Positions 7,384 through 15,669 of a stretch of 32,378 bases of DNA are shown here, piece after piece. The position numbers and the translations under genes were made by a program. The first letter of the stretch is position 1, and the number at the start of each line of letters is the position of its first letter. The notes beneath the pieces were generated by a model. The model did no database searches. It was not told where the DNA came from and saw only the letters and a program-made list of their open reading frames with translations. The DNA lies in NCBI GenBank assembly GCA_030525455.1, contig JAUNER010000027.1, positions 1-32,378 of the forward strand, written 5' to 3'. Source of the stretch: Akkermansia sp. (lineage in GTDB: Bacteria > Verrucomicrobiota > Verrucomicrobiia > Verrucomicrobiales > Akkermansiaceae).

Positions 7384-8460
7384 TTATCGGGTCCCGGTTT
7401 TAGCGTGTTTGACTCTGGAGCGAAGGTGGGCTTCTTCAAGCACAGAGTCCATGTAAAGAGAGACAGCTTTTGCCTTACGAATGGCGTGAAGAGCTGATTT
7501 TAGTTGAGGTTTGGCTTGTTCGTAGGTGGGGATGCTGCCTTCTTTGAGGGCAGAAGCCAGAATGATGTGGTAGCCCCAGTTGCTTTTGGCAATAGTAGGG
7601 GTATTTGCCGGGATGCTCGATAGGTCTAGCCCTAGAGTATTTTTGGCGGTAAGTGGATTGATGAAGCCCAGATGCCCCCCTTCGTGAGCACTTCGTAAAT
7701 CTTCGCTAAATTCGCGAGCTAATGAAGCAAATGCCTCACCTGCTTCTAACCGCCGGAGAATGCTTTGAGCCGTGCTGTAAACGCTATTGGCATCTTTGTG
7801 AAGTGTTGCCAAGAATATGTGAGACACCTCGCGTTGGGACGGTGATTTAAGTTTGTCTTTGATAAGATTGTAGCAGGCCTGTAATTCTTTTTCTGATGGG
7901 TCGGCGGCCGTAGCAGTAGTGCGTTCCAAATGGTCGTGCTGTTTTAAGCGTGCGGTGATTTGGTCGCGAAATTTTGTTGGATTTTGGCGTTGTTTGTACA
8001 AGGCTGCTAAATATGCTTCGCGGTCGGAATCGAAGCGAGTGGCAATTCCCTGCTCATAATGGGCCGCTTCCTTGTTTCTATTAGGGAGCTGGGCATCATT
8101 GACGCGGGTTTTGAGCCGTAAGAGAGAAGCGAGAATGAGGTCGTACTTAGCCCGTGTAAGTAGGTCTTTTTCACTCTGTTCGATAAGCATGGAGCTATTG
8201 GCCCCCAAGTCGATAACCGGGGGGGTACGCAGGAACTTTAACTCTGATTTTCGGCGATTGATTTGGTTTTGGGTAATAGGTTCACCGTACACTTCCACGA
8301 CGATGGACGATTTATCACCGGGCTGTGGGGGGATGGCTTTTTGGTAGCTGTGAATGGTGGTGTAAAAATAGCCGTCCCAAATAAATAAATCCCCCACTAA
8401 GTAGAGCAAAAAAGCTACATAAATACCTAGCTTAATTGAAAACTTCTTAGTGAGGGACAT
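7384..8460 (-). CDS. Membrane-anchored parvulin-type peptidyl-prolyl isomerase
   Basis: The protein has an N-terminal signal anchor (KLGIYVAFLLYLVGDLFIW) and a SurA/PrsA-like helical N-domain. A C-terminal rotamase domain follows, with VSHIFLA, FASLAREFSEDLRSAHEGG and LGFINP. It also has the late NWGYHII segment of parvulins. It would assist folding of exported proteins on the periplasmic face of the inner membrane. I chose the ATG at 8460. A longer frame starts with GTG at 8496, but it overlaps the preceding pilT gene and puts 12 residues before the positively charged anchor. It is the third gene of an apparent operon with two PilT-type ATPases. Confidence 0.85.
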   Translation of the reverse strand: MSLTKKFSIKLGIYVAFLLYLVGDLFIWDGYFYTTIHSYQKAIPPQPGDKSSIVVEVYGEPITQNQINRRKSELKFLRTPPVIDLGANSSMLIEQSEKDLLTRAKYDLILASLLRLKTRVNDAQLPNRNKEAAHYEQGIATRFDSDREAYLAALYKQRQNPTKFRDQITARLKQHDHLERTTATAADPSEKELQACYNLIKDKLKSPSQREVSHIFLATLHKDANSVYSTAQSILRRLEAGEAFASLAREFSEDLRSAHEGGHLGFINPLTAKNTLGLDLSSIPANTPTIAKSNWGYHIILASALKEGSIPTYEQAKPQLKSALHAIRKAKAVSLYMDSVLEEAHLRSRVKHAKTGTR

Positions 8461-8485
8461 AGTGTGATTTGAGCTGAAAGCAATC

Positions 8486-9580
8486 TTAGTTACCACCGCT
8501 GGAATCAGCTAAGCGAGAGGATTCCGGTGGTAGGAAGTTGCGGAAACGCTTCTTGTCGATAGCTTTCATGTAGGCTTCTTCAGGGGATACGATGCCTTGC
8601 TGAAGTTTTTGCCAGATGGCATCGTCCATGAATTGCATCCCCATTTGTTTACCACCAATGATAACATCCGGAATCTTTTGGGTAGCACCCTCGCGGATGA
8701 TGGCGGCAACTGCCGGTGTGGCAAAGAGAATTTCATTCACAGCAACTCGTCCCGGTTTATCGCATCGTTTCATGAGTAACTGAGCGACGACACCACGCAA
8801 AGACCCTGCCAACATGGTACGAACTTGAGATTGCTGGTCTGAGGGGAATACGTCAATGATACGGTCGATTGTCTTTGCCGCATTGTTGGTGTGCAAGGTG
8901 CCAAACACAAGCAAGCCTGTTTCTGCAGCCGTAAGTGCCAGAGAAATGGTTTCCAGGTCGCGCATTTCCCCTACTAGTACGATGTCTGAGTCTTCACGCA
9001 AGGAAGCACGTAGACCATCGGCGAATGTCGGGGTCTGTAAGGGAACTTCACGCTGAGTGACGATGGAGTTTTTATTGGGGTGCACGAATTCGATAGGTTC
9101 CTCGACGGTGATGATGTGGCGATTTTGATTCGTGTTGATGTAGTCAATCAATGCGGCCAGCGTGGTAGATTTACCGGAACCGGTAGGCCCTGTTACCAGC
9201 ACTAAGCCGGAGCGCATGTGGGCAAATTCCTTGATGACTGTTGGCACACCGAGCTCTTCCAGAGTAGCGATTTTTGTAGGAATCAAACGGAATACAGCGG
9301 CAAGCCCTTGTTGCTGTTTGAAGTAGTTGCATCGGAAACGAGACGTTTCGTCCATTTCGTATGCAAAGTCCAAGTCGCCCTCTTCGAGGTAGGTGTTAAA
9401 AGCTTTTTCGTCACAAATTTCTGCCAAAAGGTTTTTGAAATCTTCCCCTTGCAGAATGTCGTCTGAAATGGCGGAAATAGCACCGTGTACTCGGATTTTG
9501 GGTGGCTCGCCTTCGCTTAAGTGAAGGTCAGAACCGCCTGCTTCGACGAGGTAACGGAAGTATTGGTCGATGACTGCCAT
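8486..9580 (-). CDS. pilT: Type IV pilus twitching ATPase, PilT family (first copy)
   Basis: The protein has 364 residues, the normal PilT size. An N-terminal PAS-like region (SDLHLSEGEPPKIR) leads into the RecA core with Walker A GPTGSGKST (131-139). An acidic Asp-box region (VEEPIEF) and Walker B VGEMRD (203-208) follow, then the histidine box GTLHT and the PilT-type IREGATQKIP motif. It would hydrolyse ATP in the cytoplasm to retract type IV pili. A PilT-like paralogue lies 38 bp upstream on the same strand and a parvulin gene lies downstream. No pilin or PilB is present in the window. Confidence 0.92.
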   Translation of the reverse strand: MAVIDQYFRYLVEAGGSDLHLSEGEPPKIRVHGAISAISDDILQGEDFKNLLAEICDEKAFNTYLEEGDLDFAYEMDETSRFRCNYFKQQQGLAAVFRLIPTKIATLEELGVPTVIKEFAHMRSGLVLVTGPTGSGKSTTLAALIDYINTNQNRHIITVEEPIEFVHPNKNSIVTQREVPLQTPTFADGLRASLREDSDIVLVGEMRDLETISLALTAAETGLLVFGTLHTNNAAKTIDRIIDVFPSDQQSQVRTMLAGSLRGVVAQLLMKRCDKPGRVAVNEILFATPAVAAIIREGATQKIPDVIIGGKQMGMQFMDDAIWQKLQQGIVSPEEAYMKAIDKKRFRNFLPPESSRLADSSGGN

Positions 9581-9618
9581 AGATTTGAATGAGTGTGAGT
9601 TTTGAGAAAATATGTGGA

Positions 9619-10701
9619 TTAGTTGATGCCGAGGAATGACTTCATGATGGTCTTATCTTCTGCACGGAAGAGGCAGTCCTCTGCCGTGATGATGCCGGCT
9701 TGGTAAAGAGCTCGCAGAGAATCGTCCATCAGGATCATCCCCTGTGCTTTACCGGTCTGAATGCACCCCGGAATCATGAAGGTTTTGCCTTCGCGGATGC
9801 AGTTGGCAATAGCGGCTGTATTTACCAGCATTTCAATAGCCAGGGCACGCCCGCTACCGTCTGCCTTTGGTACAAGCTGTTGAGAAATGATACCTCTTAG
9901 GGATTCACTAACCATGATGCGGATCTGGTCGCGTTGCTCAACAGGGAAAACGTCTAGTACACGGTCAATGGTGCGTGCGGCAGACCCGGTGTGAAGTGTG
10001 CCAAGTACCAAGTGACCGGTTTCTGCGGCAGTAAGTGCCAGAGAAATAGTTTCTAAGTCTCGCATTTCACCCACCATAATGACGTCCGGGTCTTCGCGTA
10101 ATGCTCCACGCAGGGCTCGTGCGAATGAGGTTGTGTGCTTGTGAACTTCACGCTGGTTGACATGGCAACCCTGTGACGGGATGATATATTCGATGGGGTC
10201 TTCCAGAGTGATGATGTGGTCGTGGCGGTCTTTGTTGATGAAATCAACGATTGAAGCAAGCGTGGTAGATTTACCGGACCCCACAGAACCTGTCACCAGA
10301 ATCAAGCCGTTTGTATAGCGAGTGAGAGGTACGATGTATTCGGTTGGCAGACCGATTTCTTCCATGCTTCGTACGCGAGTATTGATAATGCGGAAACAGA
10401 TATCGTAGCCAAGTCGTTGTTTGACCACAGAGGCACGATAACGCCCGAAATCGTTGGCGTAGGCAAAGTCAACGTCGCCTCGTTCTTGTAGACGATTCCA
10501 TTCTGCTTCTTGCAAGAACCCACGTGCAAGCATTTCTGTGTCTTGTGCTGTGAGGTTGGGGGCTTCTTGCCAGATAGGAAGTAGCTGCCCATAACGACGC
10601 CATGTAGGGCGACTATTGACAGCAAGGTGGATATCAGAACAGTCAAAGTCCTGACCAATCTTTAGATATCCGTCGACGTGGGGCAAAATGTATTCGCTCA
10701 T
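9619..10701 (-). CDS. PilT/PilU-like type IV pilus ATPase (second copy)
   Basis: The protein has 360 residues and the same domain order as its neighbour: SDIHLAVNSRPTWR, Walker A, LEDPIEY, VGEMRD, GTLHT and IREGKTFMIP. The P-loop is GSVGSGKST (138-146) where PilT normally has GPTGSGKST. The glycine-lysine-serine core is intact, so nucleotide binding is expected. Many organisms carry a PilT/PilU pair in tandem in which PilU needs PilT to work, and this pair fits that pattern. Which copy is the PilU-like one cannot be settled by eye. It is the first gene of the pilT-pilT-parvulin operon. The 192 bp upstream, to the Nudix stop, contain no gene. Confidence 0.88.
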   Translation of the reverse strand: MSEYILPHVDGYLKIGQDFDCSDIHLAVNSRPTWRRYGQLLPIWQEAPNLTAQDTEMLARGFLQEAEWNRLQERGDVDFAYANDFGRYRASVVKQRLGYDICFRIINTRVRSMEEIGLPTEYIVPLTRYTNGLILVTGSVGSGKSTTLASIVDFINKDRHDHIITLEDPIEYIIPSQGCHVNQREVHKHTTSFARALRGALREDPDVIMVGEMRDLETISLALTAAETGHLVLGTLHTGSAARTIDRVLDVFPVEQRDQIRIMVSESLRGIISQQLVPKADGSGRALAIEMLVNTAAIANCIREGKTFMIPGCIQTGKAQGMILMDDSLRALYQAGIITAEDCLFRAEDKTIMKSFLGIN

Positions 10702-10893
10702 GTTATGGAGAGTGCTGAAAACTAGTGATTCTATACTCTATCTCAAATAGGGTATTTTTGACCAGAAAAAAATACAGCCACACCGCGATTTTTTTTATCG
10801 CTTGTATTGCTTTATAATGAATCGGAGTGTATAGGCAGGGGAATTTCCGGTGAATGTTATTTATCGGTCGTGGGGCTTTTTTTGGGGGGTGTG

Positions 10894-11400
10894 TTAGTCG
10901 ATGTCTATTTTGTGGGCTAATAAGGTGTCTTTGTGAAAAGAAAAATAGGCTTTGATGTGGTGACCGTTCAGCATTTCCGGTAGCCATAGGATGTCGTCTG
11001 CCCACATTTCGTGGTAGGGAATGTCGTTGATGTCGACCCAGAAGGGCAGGGCTTCTGCGGTCTCTGTGGGCGTGCCGGAATATGCCGTGGCGGTAAAGAC
11101 CTGACAGTGAATTTGCGGAATTGTGCCACATTGGAAGCCAAAGTGGAGTTCTGCCATTTGTTTGGCATCATGAACGTCTATTTCAAGCTCTTCTTTGACC
11201 TCTCGAATAATGCATTCCTGGGCGGTTTCTCCGGGTTCAAATTTACCGCCCGGACCATTGACTTTGCCTGCACCTATACCTCGCTTTTTTCTGATAAGTA
11301 GCACTTTCCCGTCCCTGACGATAAACATGAGCGTGGCTCGTATGTCTGCCTCCCAATCCGGGGACCATTGAAAGTTGTCGCTTTGTATAGTGCGTGTCAT
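10894..11400 (-). CDS. MTH1-like Nudix hydrolase (8-oxo-dGTP diphosphatase type)
   Basis: The protein has 168 residues. The Nudix box runs from residue 52 to 74: GGKFEPGE, then REVKEELEI. It fits GX5EX7REUXEEXGU except for a glutamate where the late glycine usually is. The sequence around it resembles the human MTH1 layout more than E. coli MutT. It has VNGPGGK before the box, a GTPTETAE segment, and MWADDILWLP, which aligns with the MTH1 MWPDDSYWFP motif whose Trp and two Asp residues read the oxidised base. It probably removes oxidised purine nucleotides from the pool. I chose the ATG at 11400. The frame stays open to 11754, but that extension is low-complexity and overlaps the signal peptide of the divergent protease gene. 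Confidence 0.85.
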   Translation of the reverse strand: MTRTIQSDNFQWSPDWEADIRATLMFIVRDGKVLLIRKKRGIGAGKVNGPGGKFEPGETAQECIIREVKEELEIDVHDAKQMAELHFGFQCGTIPQIHCQVFTATAYSGTPTETAEALPFWVDINDIPYHEMWADDILWLPEMLNGHHIKAYFSFHKDTLLAHKIDID

Positions 11401-11495
11401 GAGGGTAGTGTACCTAGCTTTTCGCCCGCAGAGAAGTGAATAATTTCCTTTTTTTTGATGTGCTTCATTTATTTCATCTGACGAATTTTTCTTGC

Positions 11496-11524
11496 TTGAC
11501 GTACCCTCTTGTTTGTGCCAGATT
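11496..11524 (+). promoter_or_regulatory. Possible promoter of the IdeS-like protease gene
   Basis: TTGACG at 11496-11501 is a good -35 box. Seventeen bases later CAGATT (11519-11524) is a poor -10 box. The site lies about 25 bp before the start codon at 11548, in the gap between two divergent genes. Confidence 0.3.
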
Positions 11525-11547
11525 CGAATAAATAGTGTTCCTCCAAT

Positions 11548-12564
11548 ATGCGTACTTCTTCTCTCTTCTCTACTATCGCAGGACTGTCTCTTCTCGCCAC
11601 AGCATACGCCGCTCCTACCTTTGTTAGCGGTGTTACAGAATCTAGCGGATGGTATGATTGTAATAAACGTGCAGGATGGGTTTGGGAGGGTGGAAAAACA
11701 CCGTCTCAATTTTATTCTTATTTTGTTGATGACATTAAAATGTGTTGGGCTCATGCGGCATCAAATATCCTTCAATGGTGGCAGGATAAGCAGCCTTCGA
11801 ATTTAATTCCTAATGGAACTCCTAATGGATTGGCATCTACAGCTACTCCCTATACAGCATCATCGGGTTTGGTCGGTTCTACAAAAACATATTATGATAC
11901 GTTATATGTTCAGCAATTAGCTATTTTTCAAGATATTGCGGCACATTGGAGTAATACCGCAGGGACTGTCAAGCGTGCCTATAACTGGTATTTCAATGGT
12001 GGTGAAGATGCTTTATTAGGACCTACAGGGGCTTACCTTGGAACTGCATCAGATGGCGGGTATTATGCAGATTTAGGGTTAAGCTTGAATAGTGATGGGG
12101 TGACATCTCCGTTGTTTACTTCTGAAAACTTTTTCCAAAATAAAGACAAAGCAGGGGTATACAGTGTTTTGCAATCATATATAGATAGAGATTACGGTAC
12201 GACCTTATCCATTGGGGAATCTGGTGCCGGTCATGCTATATCTATGTGGGGGTATGAAATGGATGGGGAAGATATGATTGTGTATTTGACAGACTCTGAT
12301 GACCTTAAACACACTCTTTTCAAGCAGAAAGTCTTGGTTGATGATTATAAAAATATCTATCTGACGAGCCTTGAAGGTGAGGCAGATGTATACTCAAACA
12401 ACTATACTTACGTAACCATAGAAGGTGTTGAATATGCTTCATTGACAGGGGCTCAGATTGGTGAAGTCCAAGGATTTATTGGGGCTGCATTAGTTCCCGA
12501 GCCAAGTAGCAGTATATTAACCCTGTTAGGCGGATTAGTATTATTAAGACGCCGTCGTCGATAG
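11548..12564 (+). CDS. Secreted IdeS/Mac-like cysteine protease with PEP-CTERM sorting tail
   Basis: The protein has 338 residues. Residues 1-21 form a signal peptide ending TAYAA. The mature region carries the landmarks of the IgG-degrading IdeS/Mac family. KMCWAHAASNILQWW puts the candidate nucleophile at Cys66, GHAISMWGYEMD puts the catalytic His at 229, and VYLTDSDD supplies the acidic residues at about 249-252. The C terminus has VPEPSSS (316-322), a hydrophobic segment and five arginines, the PEP-CTERM signal processed by an exosortase-type enzyme. The protein is therefore expected to be exported and held at the outer surface, or released. Known IdeS enzymes cleave immunoglobulin heavy chains. 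Whether this one does, or cuts another glycoprotein, cannot be read from sequence. It stands alone on its strand, divergent from the Nudix gene. Confidence 0.82.
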   Translation: MRTSSLFSTIAGLSLLATAYAAPTFVSGVTESSGWYDCNKRAGWVWEGGKTPSQFYSYFVDDIKMCWAHAASNILQWWQDKQPSNLIPNGTPNGLASTATPYTASSGLVGSTKTYYDTLYVQQLAIFQDIAAHWSNTAGTVKRAYNWYFNGGEDALLGPTGAYLGTASDGGYYADLGLSLNSDGVTSPLFTSENFFQNKDKAGVYSVLQSYIDRDYGTTLSIGESGAGHAISMWGYEMDGEDMIVYLTDSDDLKHTLFKQKVLVDDYKNIYLTSLEGEADVYSNNYTYVTIEGVEYASLTGAQIGEVQGFIGAALVPEPSSSILTLLGGLVLLRRRRR

Positions 12565-12747
12565 TGGATGATGGTGCGAGGTGCAGACGCAAAAAGGTGG
12601 GGAGTAGGGGAAATACAGCCTCGAAAACGGCTTGATTTGTGAAAGAGTGGGGCTAGAATAACCGATGTTTTCCGTGGGGTAAACGCAATAAACTCTCTCT
12701 GGTATTGTGTTTATTCTTAGATATGTTTAAAATCGGATACCTGTGAA

Positions 12748-13971
12748 ATGAAAGATATTACGCCGAAAAATGGTAAAGGTGATGAAATGCTGAGTGCCAA
12801 TGAAATCGAAGCACTTCATCAGGCCGCTTTGAATGGGGATGTACAAGCCATGTTCCAGTTAGCACTAGCCTATGAGCATGGGAACGGAGTAGAGCAAAGT
12901 ACAGAAGAAGCCCTTTCCTATTATCATCAATCAGCAGCGGGAGGCTGCGTTGCCGCCCAGTTAAATTTGGGGTGGATTTACTCAAATGGGATAGGTGTAG
13001 AAAAAGACTTAGAACAAGCATTTGAGTGGTACATGACCGCCGCAAAGCAGGGGCATTCCACGGCTATGTTTGACACCGGGTTCTGCTATATGAATGGGCT
13101 GGGGGTAGAAAAAAATGAACAGGAAGCTCTGAAGTGGTACAAGAAAGCCGCCGAACTTGGTCACTCTACCGCCCAGTTAAATCTAGGGTGGATATATGCG
13201 AATAACCCTAAGATTCAGGACTGGGAAAAAGCCGTCAGATACTATCGCATGGCCGCAGAGCAGGGGGACCCGCGTGCTCAGTATAATTTGGCATGGTGCT
13301 ATGGTAATGGTGCAGGTGTGGCAAAAAGCCCATCGAAAGCCGCCTTTTGGTACGAGCAGGCTGCACTACAAAACCACGCTACAGCTCAGTATAATTTAGC
13401 TTGGTGTTACGAAAACGGTTTTGGTATCTATAAAGATATACAAAAAGCCATGATTTGGTACCACAAATCCGCTTTACAAGGGCAGGTGACAGCTCAGTAT
13501 ACCCTTGGGTGGTGCTATGGTAATGGTCGTGGTGTGGACCAAGATATGGAAAAGGCTGTATTTTGGTATAAAAAAGCCGCTGACCAAGGGCACGTAACGG
13601 CACAGCTTAATTTAGGATGGTGCTATCTACATGGACAAGGTACAAAGGTGAGCTACAAAAAAGCCTTTAAGTGGTATACCAAATCAGCTGAGCAGGGGAA
13701 TGCTACGGCTATGTATAGCCTGGGTAACTGCTACACTCATGGCTATGGTGTGCAACGCGATAGTGCTATGGCTGAGCATTGGTACAGAGAAGCTATAGAC
13801 AACGGCTGTAAAAAAGCTTACACGTCCCTGCGTCACATGCTGAATAAGGCCAGAAAAGCCGCTAATAAGAAGCATTTCAAAAATCAACAGCGTCAACAAC
13901 GTGCCTTGGCTCTCAAGGCAAGTGAAGAAGCCGCCGCCGGTACTGAAGCAAGTCCGGCTACTGAAGAATAA
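12748..13971 (+). CDS. Sel1-like repeat protein
   Basis: The protein has 407 residues with about nine Sel1-like (TPR-related) repeats of about 36 residues between residues 25 and 365. Each carries a core such as AQLNLGWIYSNG...A..WY..AA.QGH. The repeats are very regular, and two or more share the variant AQYNLAWCYGNG, which suggests recent internal duplication. There is no signal peptide or membrane segment, so it is probably a cytoplasmic scaffold for protein contacts. The tail is Lys/Gln-rich and then Ala/Glu-rich. An internal ATG at 12787, preceded by AAAGGTG, is an alternative start. The 183 bp upstream show no gene, and a hairpin at 14001-14042 follows. Confidence 0.9.
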   Translation: MKDITPKNGKGDEMLSANEIEALHQAALNGDVQAMFQLALAYEHGNGVEQSTEEALSYYHQSAAGGCVAAQLNLGWIYSNGIGVEKDLEQAFEWYMTAAKQGHSTAMFDTGFCYMNGLGVEKNEQEALKWYKKAAELGHSTAQLNLGWIYANNPKIQDWEKAVRYYRMAAEQGDPRAQYNLAWCYGNGAGVAKSPSKAAFWYEQAALQNHATAQYNLAWCYENGFGIYKDIQKAMIWYHKSALQGQVTAQYTLGWCYGNGRGVDQDMEKAVFWYKKAADQGHVTAQLNLGWCYLHGQGTKVSYKKAFKWYTKSAEQGNATAMYSLGNCYTHGYGVQRDSAMAEHWYREAIDNGCKKAYTSLRHMLNKARKAANKKHFKNQQRQQRALALKASEEAAAGTEASPATEE

Positions 13972-14000
13972 TTCAGGAAATAGGCTAACTCTCTTTTTTT

Positions 14001-14042
14001 AAGTGGCTACTCTCCCATGCCCGGGTGGGTAGCTTCTTTTTT
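14001..14042 (+). terminator. Rho-independent terminator after the Sel1-repeat gene
   Basis: GCTA...CCCA (14006-14016) pairs with TGGGTAGC (14026-14033), with a small bulge and a GC-rich loop, and runs directly into TTCTTTTTT. It is 30 bp past the Sel1 stop. It overlaps the longest possible ybaK frame, which supports the later ybaK start. Confidence 0.65.
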
Positions 14043-14058
14043 CCCCTTTCCTCCACCA

Positions 14059-14559
14059 ATGGCAAAAAAACAAATCAAATTCGTTAAAACAAATGCCATG
14101 CGTTTATTAGAAACGCTAGGTATAGACTATGCCCATTACGAATACGAATACGAATGTAATGAGTTTGTAGACTCAACCCACACCTCAGAGGCACTAGGCA
14201 TAGCACCGGAGAGAATGTACAAAACCCTAGTTACTCAAGGCGTGCCAAAGCAGTACTATGTTTTTGTGATTCCAATCATGGCGGAACTGGATTTGAAAAA
14301 AGCTGCCGCCGAAGTGCATGAAAAATCACTGAGCATGATTCCTACAAAAGATTTAACTGCCATCACCGGATATGTGAGGGGTGGGTGTACTGCCCTAGGG
14401 ATGAAAAAGAAATTCCCGACAATCATCGACGGAAGTGCACAATCACTAGAGAAACTCGTGGTAAGTGCAGGGCGATTAGGGTGCCAAATCGAGCTAAGCC
14501 CCTGTGATTTTTTGCGAGCCACAGAGGGGAAATTTGCCGATGTTATAGTGTCACTTTAG
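14059..14559 (+). CDS. ybaK: YbaK/EbsC-family Cys-tRNA deacylase
   Basis: The protein has 166 residues. It shows the YbaK fold markers TNAMRLLE, MYKTLVTQG, VIPIMAELDLKKAA, a KDLTAITGYVRGGCTALGMKKKFPT core and VSAGRLGCQIELSP near the end. Family members hydrolyse cysteine mischarged onto tRNA(Pro), correcting an error of prolyl-tRNA synthetase. I chose the ATG at 14059. The frame opens at 14017, but that ATG lies inside the terminator hairpin and the extra residues (PGWVASFFPFPPP) are not family-like. The gene converges on the GntR-type regulator with one base between the two stop codons. Confidence 0.9.
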   Translation: MAKKQIKFVKTNAMRLLETLGIDYAHYEYEYECNEFVDSTHTSEALGIAPERMYKTLVTQGVPKQYYVFVIPIMAELDLKKAAAEVHEKSLSMIPTKDLTAITGYVRGGCTALGMKKKFPTIIDGSAQSLEKLVVSAGRLGCQIELSPCDFLRATEGKFADVIVSL

Positions 14560-14560
14560 T

Positions 14561-15652
14561 TTATTTATTGGCCACAGAGCCACCTATATTCAGTTCCGGG
14601 ATGATAGAGACACTTCGTACTTTTTTCCCGTTGATGAGACCTCGAATTAAGCCGATCAGTTTATGGACTGTTTTTGTCGTGTTTTCTTCGTAAAAACAAA
14701 TAGAGGGGAAAATCCTATCCATAAACGGTTCGTAAGTAAGAGAAACAAGACTTAGTTGGTCGGGAATGGTTAATTTATGTGCCTCTGCGTAGGATAGTAA
14801 TGGTACAATCTGATTCCCTCGAGAAGCAACCATAGCCGTGATGTCCGGATGCTTATGGAAGGTTTCGGTAAGTGATTTGAAGAAATCCGGAGTCTCGTAA
14901 GGAGAATCGACGATGATGGGCTCCCAGCCATCGCCATTGAAGGTCATAAAGCCTTTTTCCATGAGCTGGTGACCTTTCAGAGCTTCCGGGGACAGGCATA
15001 GCCCCACTTTACGGTGGCCTTTTTTCCATAGGAAGCTGGCCGCATGATGAGTGATAGCAGCCCAATGCCGGTCCAGATAAGGTAAGGCACTACTTTGGTA
15101 AGAAGTGCCGCGAACGATACAGGGAATCTGATTTTTTTGGAACCAAAGCTGTGATTGTTCAGATGAGCGATGCAGTAGCCAACAAATACAATTTGAGTTA
15201 GAAACTAGCTTGGCTAAGCGTTTATCCGGGTTTGTACTAAGAATCCAAGGAGCCTCGTAAATGCGAACAGTGATGCCATCCTCTTCCAGTATCTTTTGTA
15301 TCGTATAAAGCTCTGCAAGCACACTTTGGTGCAGTCGTCGTAAAGGCAGAGGTGTGATAAAGGCAATGATACTGCGTTTATAATTGGCAAAGGGAGAATC
15401 ACTCAGCGGTGTAGCTGCTGTATTCTCCGGCGACATGAGGATTTTCCGTGCTGACTTCGTTTCTGCCTTGGCAATCCATTGCTCTTCTTCTAGCACCGCA
15501 AGTGCCTTGCGTACGGTTTCTCTACCCACAGAGAGTTGATGCCCTAAAATGCGTTCTCCCGGCAGGGTATTGACCAAACTGCCGGAAAGAATCATTTGCT
15601 TCATTTTTTGAACCACCCGACAGATGAGGTCAGATGTTGCGTTGTTGTCCAT
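14561..15652 (-). CDS. GntR-type transcriptional regulator with LacI-like sensor domain
   Basis: The protein has 363 residues. Residues about 5-70 form a winged helix of GntR type: MKQMILSGSLVNTLPGER, then LSVGRETVRKALAVLEEEQW. The rest resembles the periplasmic-binding-protein sensor of LacI/AraR regulators, with SIIAFITPL near its start, HRKVGLCLSPEALKG, PDITAMVASRGNQIVPLL and a late VHKLIGLIRGLINGKKV. Such regulators usually sense a sugar or related small molecule. The effector is unknown and no sugar-use genes adjoin it. It is 17 bp downstream of the large Sel1-like gene on the same strand and probably cotranscribed with it. It is unlikely to be simply a divergent local repressor. Confidence 0.85.
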   Translation of the reverse strand: MDNNATSDLICRVVQKMKQMILSGSLVNTLPGERILGHQLSVGRETVRKALAVLEEEQWIAKAETKSARKILMSPENTAATPLSDSPFANYKRSIIAFITPLPLRRLHQSVLAELYTIQKILEEDGITVRIYEAPWILSTNPDKRLAKLVSNSNCICWLLHRSSEQSQLWFQKNQIPCIVRGTSYQSSALPYLDRHWAAITHHAASFLWKKGHRKVGLCLSPEALKGHQLMEKGFMTFNGDGWEPIIVDSPYETPDFFKSLTETFHKHPDITAMVASRGNQIVPLLSYAEAHKLTIPDQLSLVSLTYEPFMDRIFPSICFYEENTTKTVHKLIGLIRGLINGKKVRSVSIIPELNIGGSVANK

Positions 15653-15669
15653 AAGCAGAGAGAGGAAAA

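Noticed and set aside
11401..11754. Upstream extension of the Nudix frame to 286 residues
   Set aside because: The extra residues lack Nudix-family character and overlap the promoter and signal-peptide region of the divergent protease gene. The MTRTIQ start at 11400 fits the family length.
12687..12715. Inverted repeat aataaac/gtttatt upstream of the Sel1-repeat gene
   Set aside because: It is only 7 bp, AT-rich and has a 15-nt loop; it could easily arise by chance and no regulator points to it.
14017..14058. Longer ybaK N terminus
   Set aside because: The ATG lies within a terminator hairpin and the residues are not family-like.
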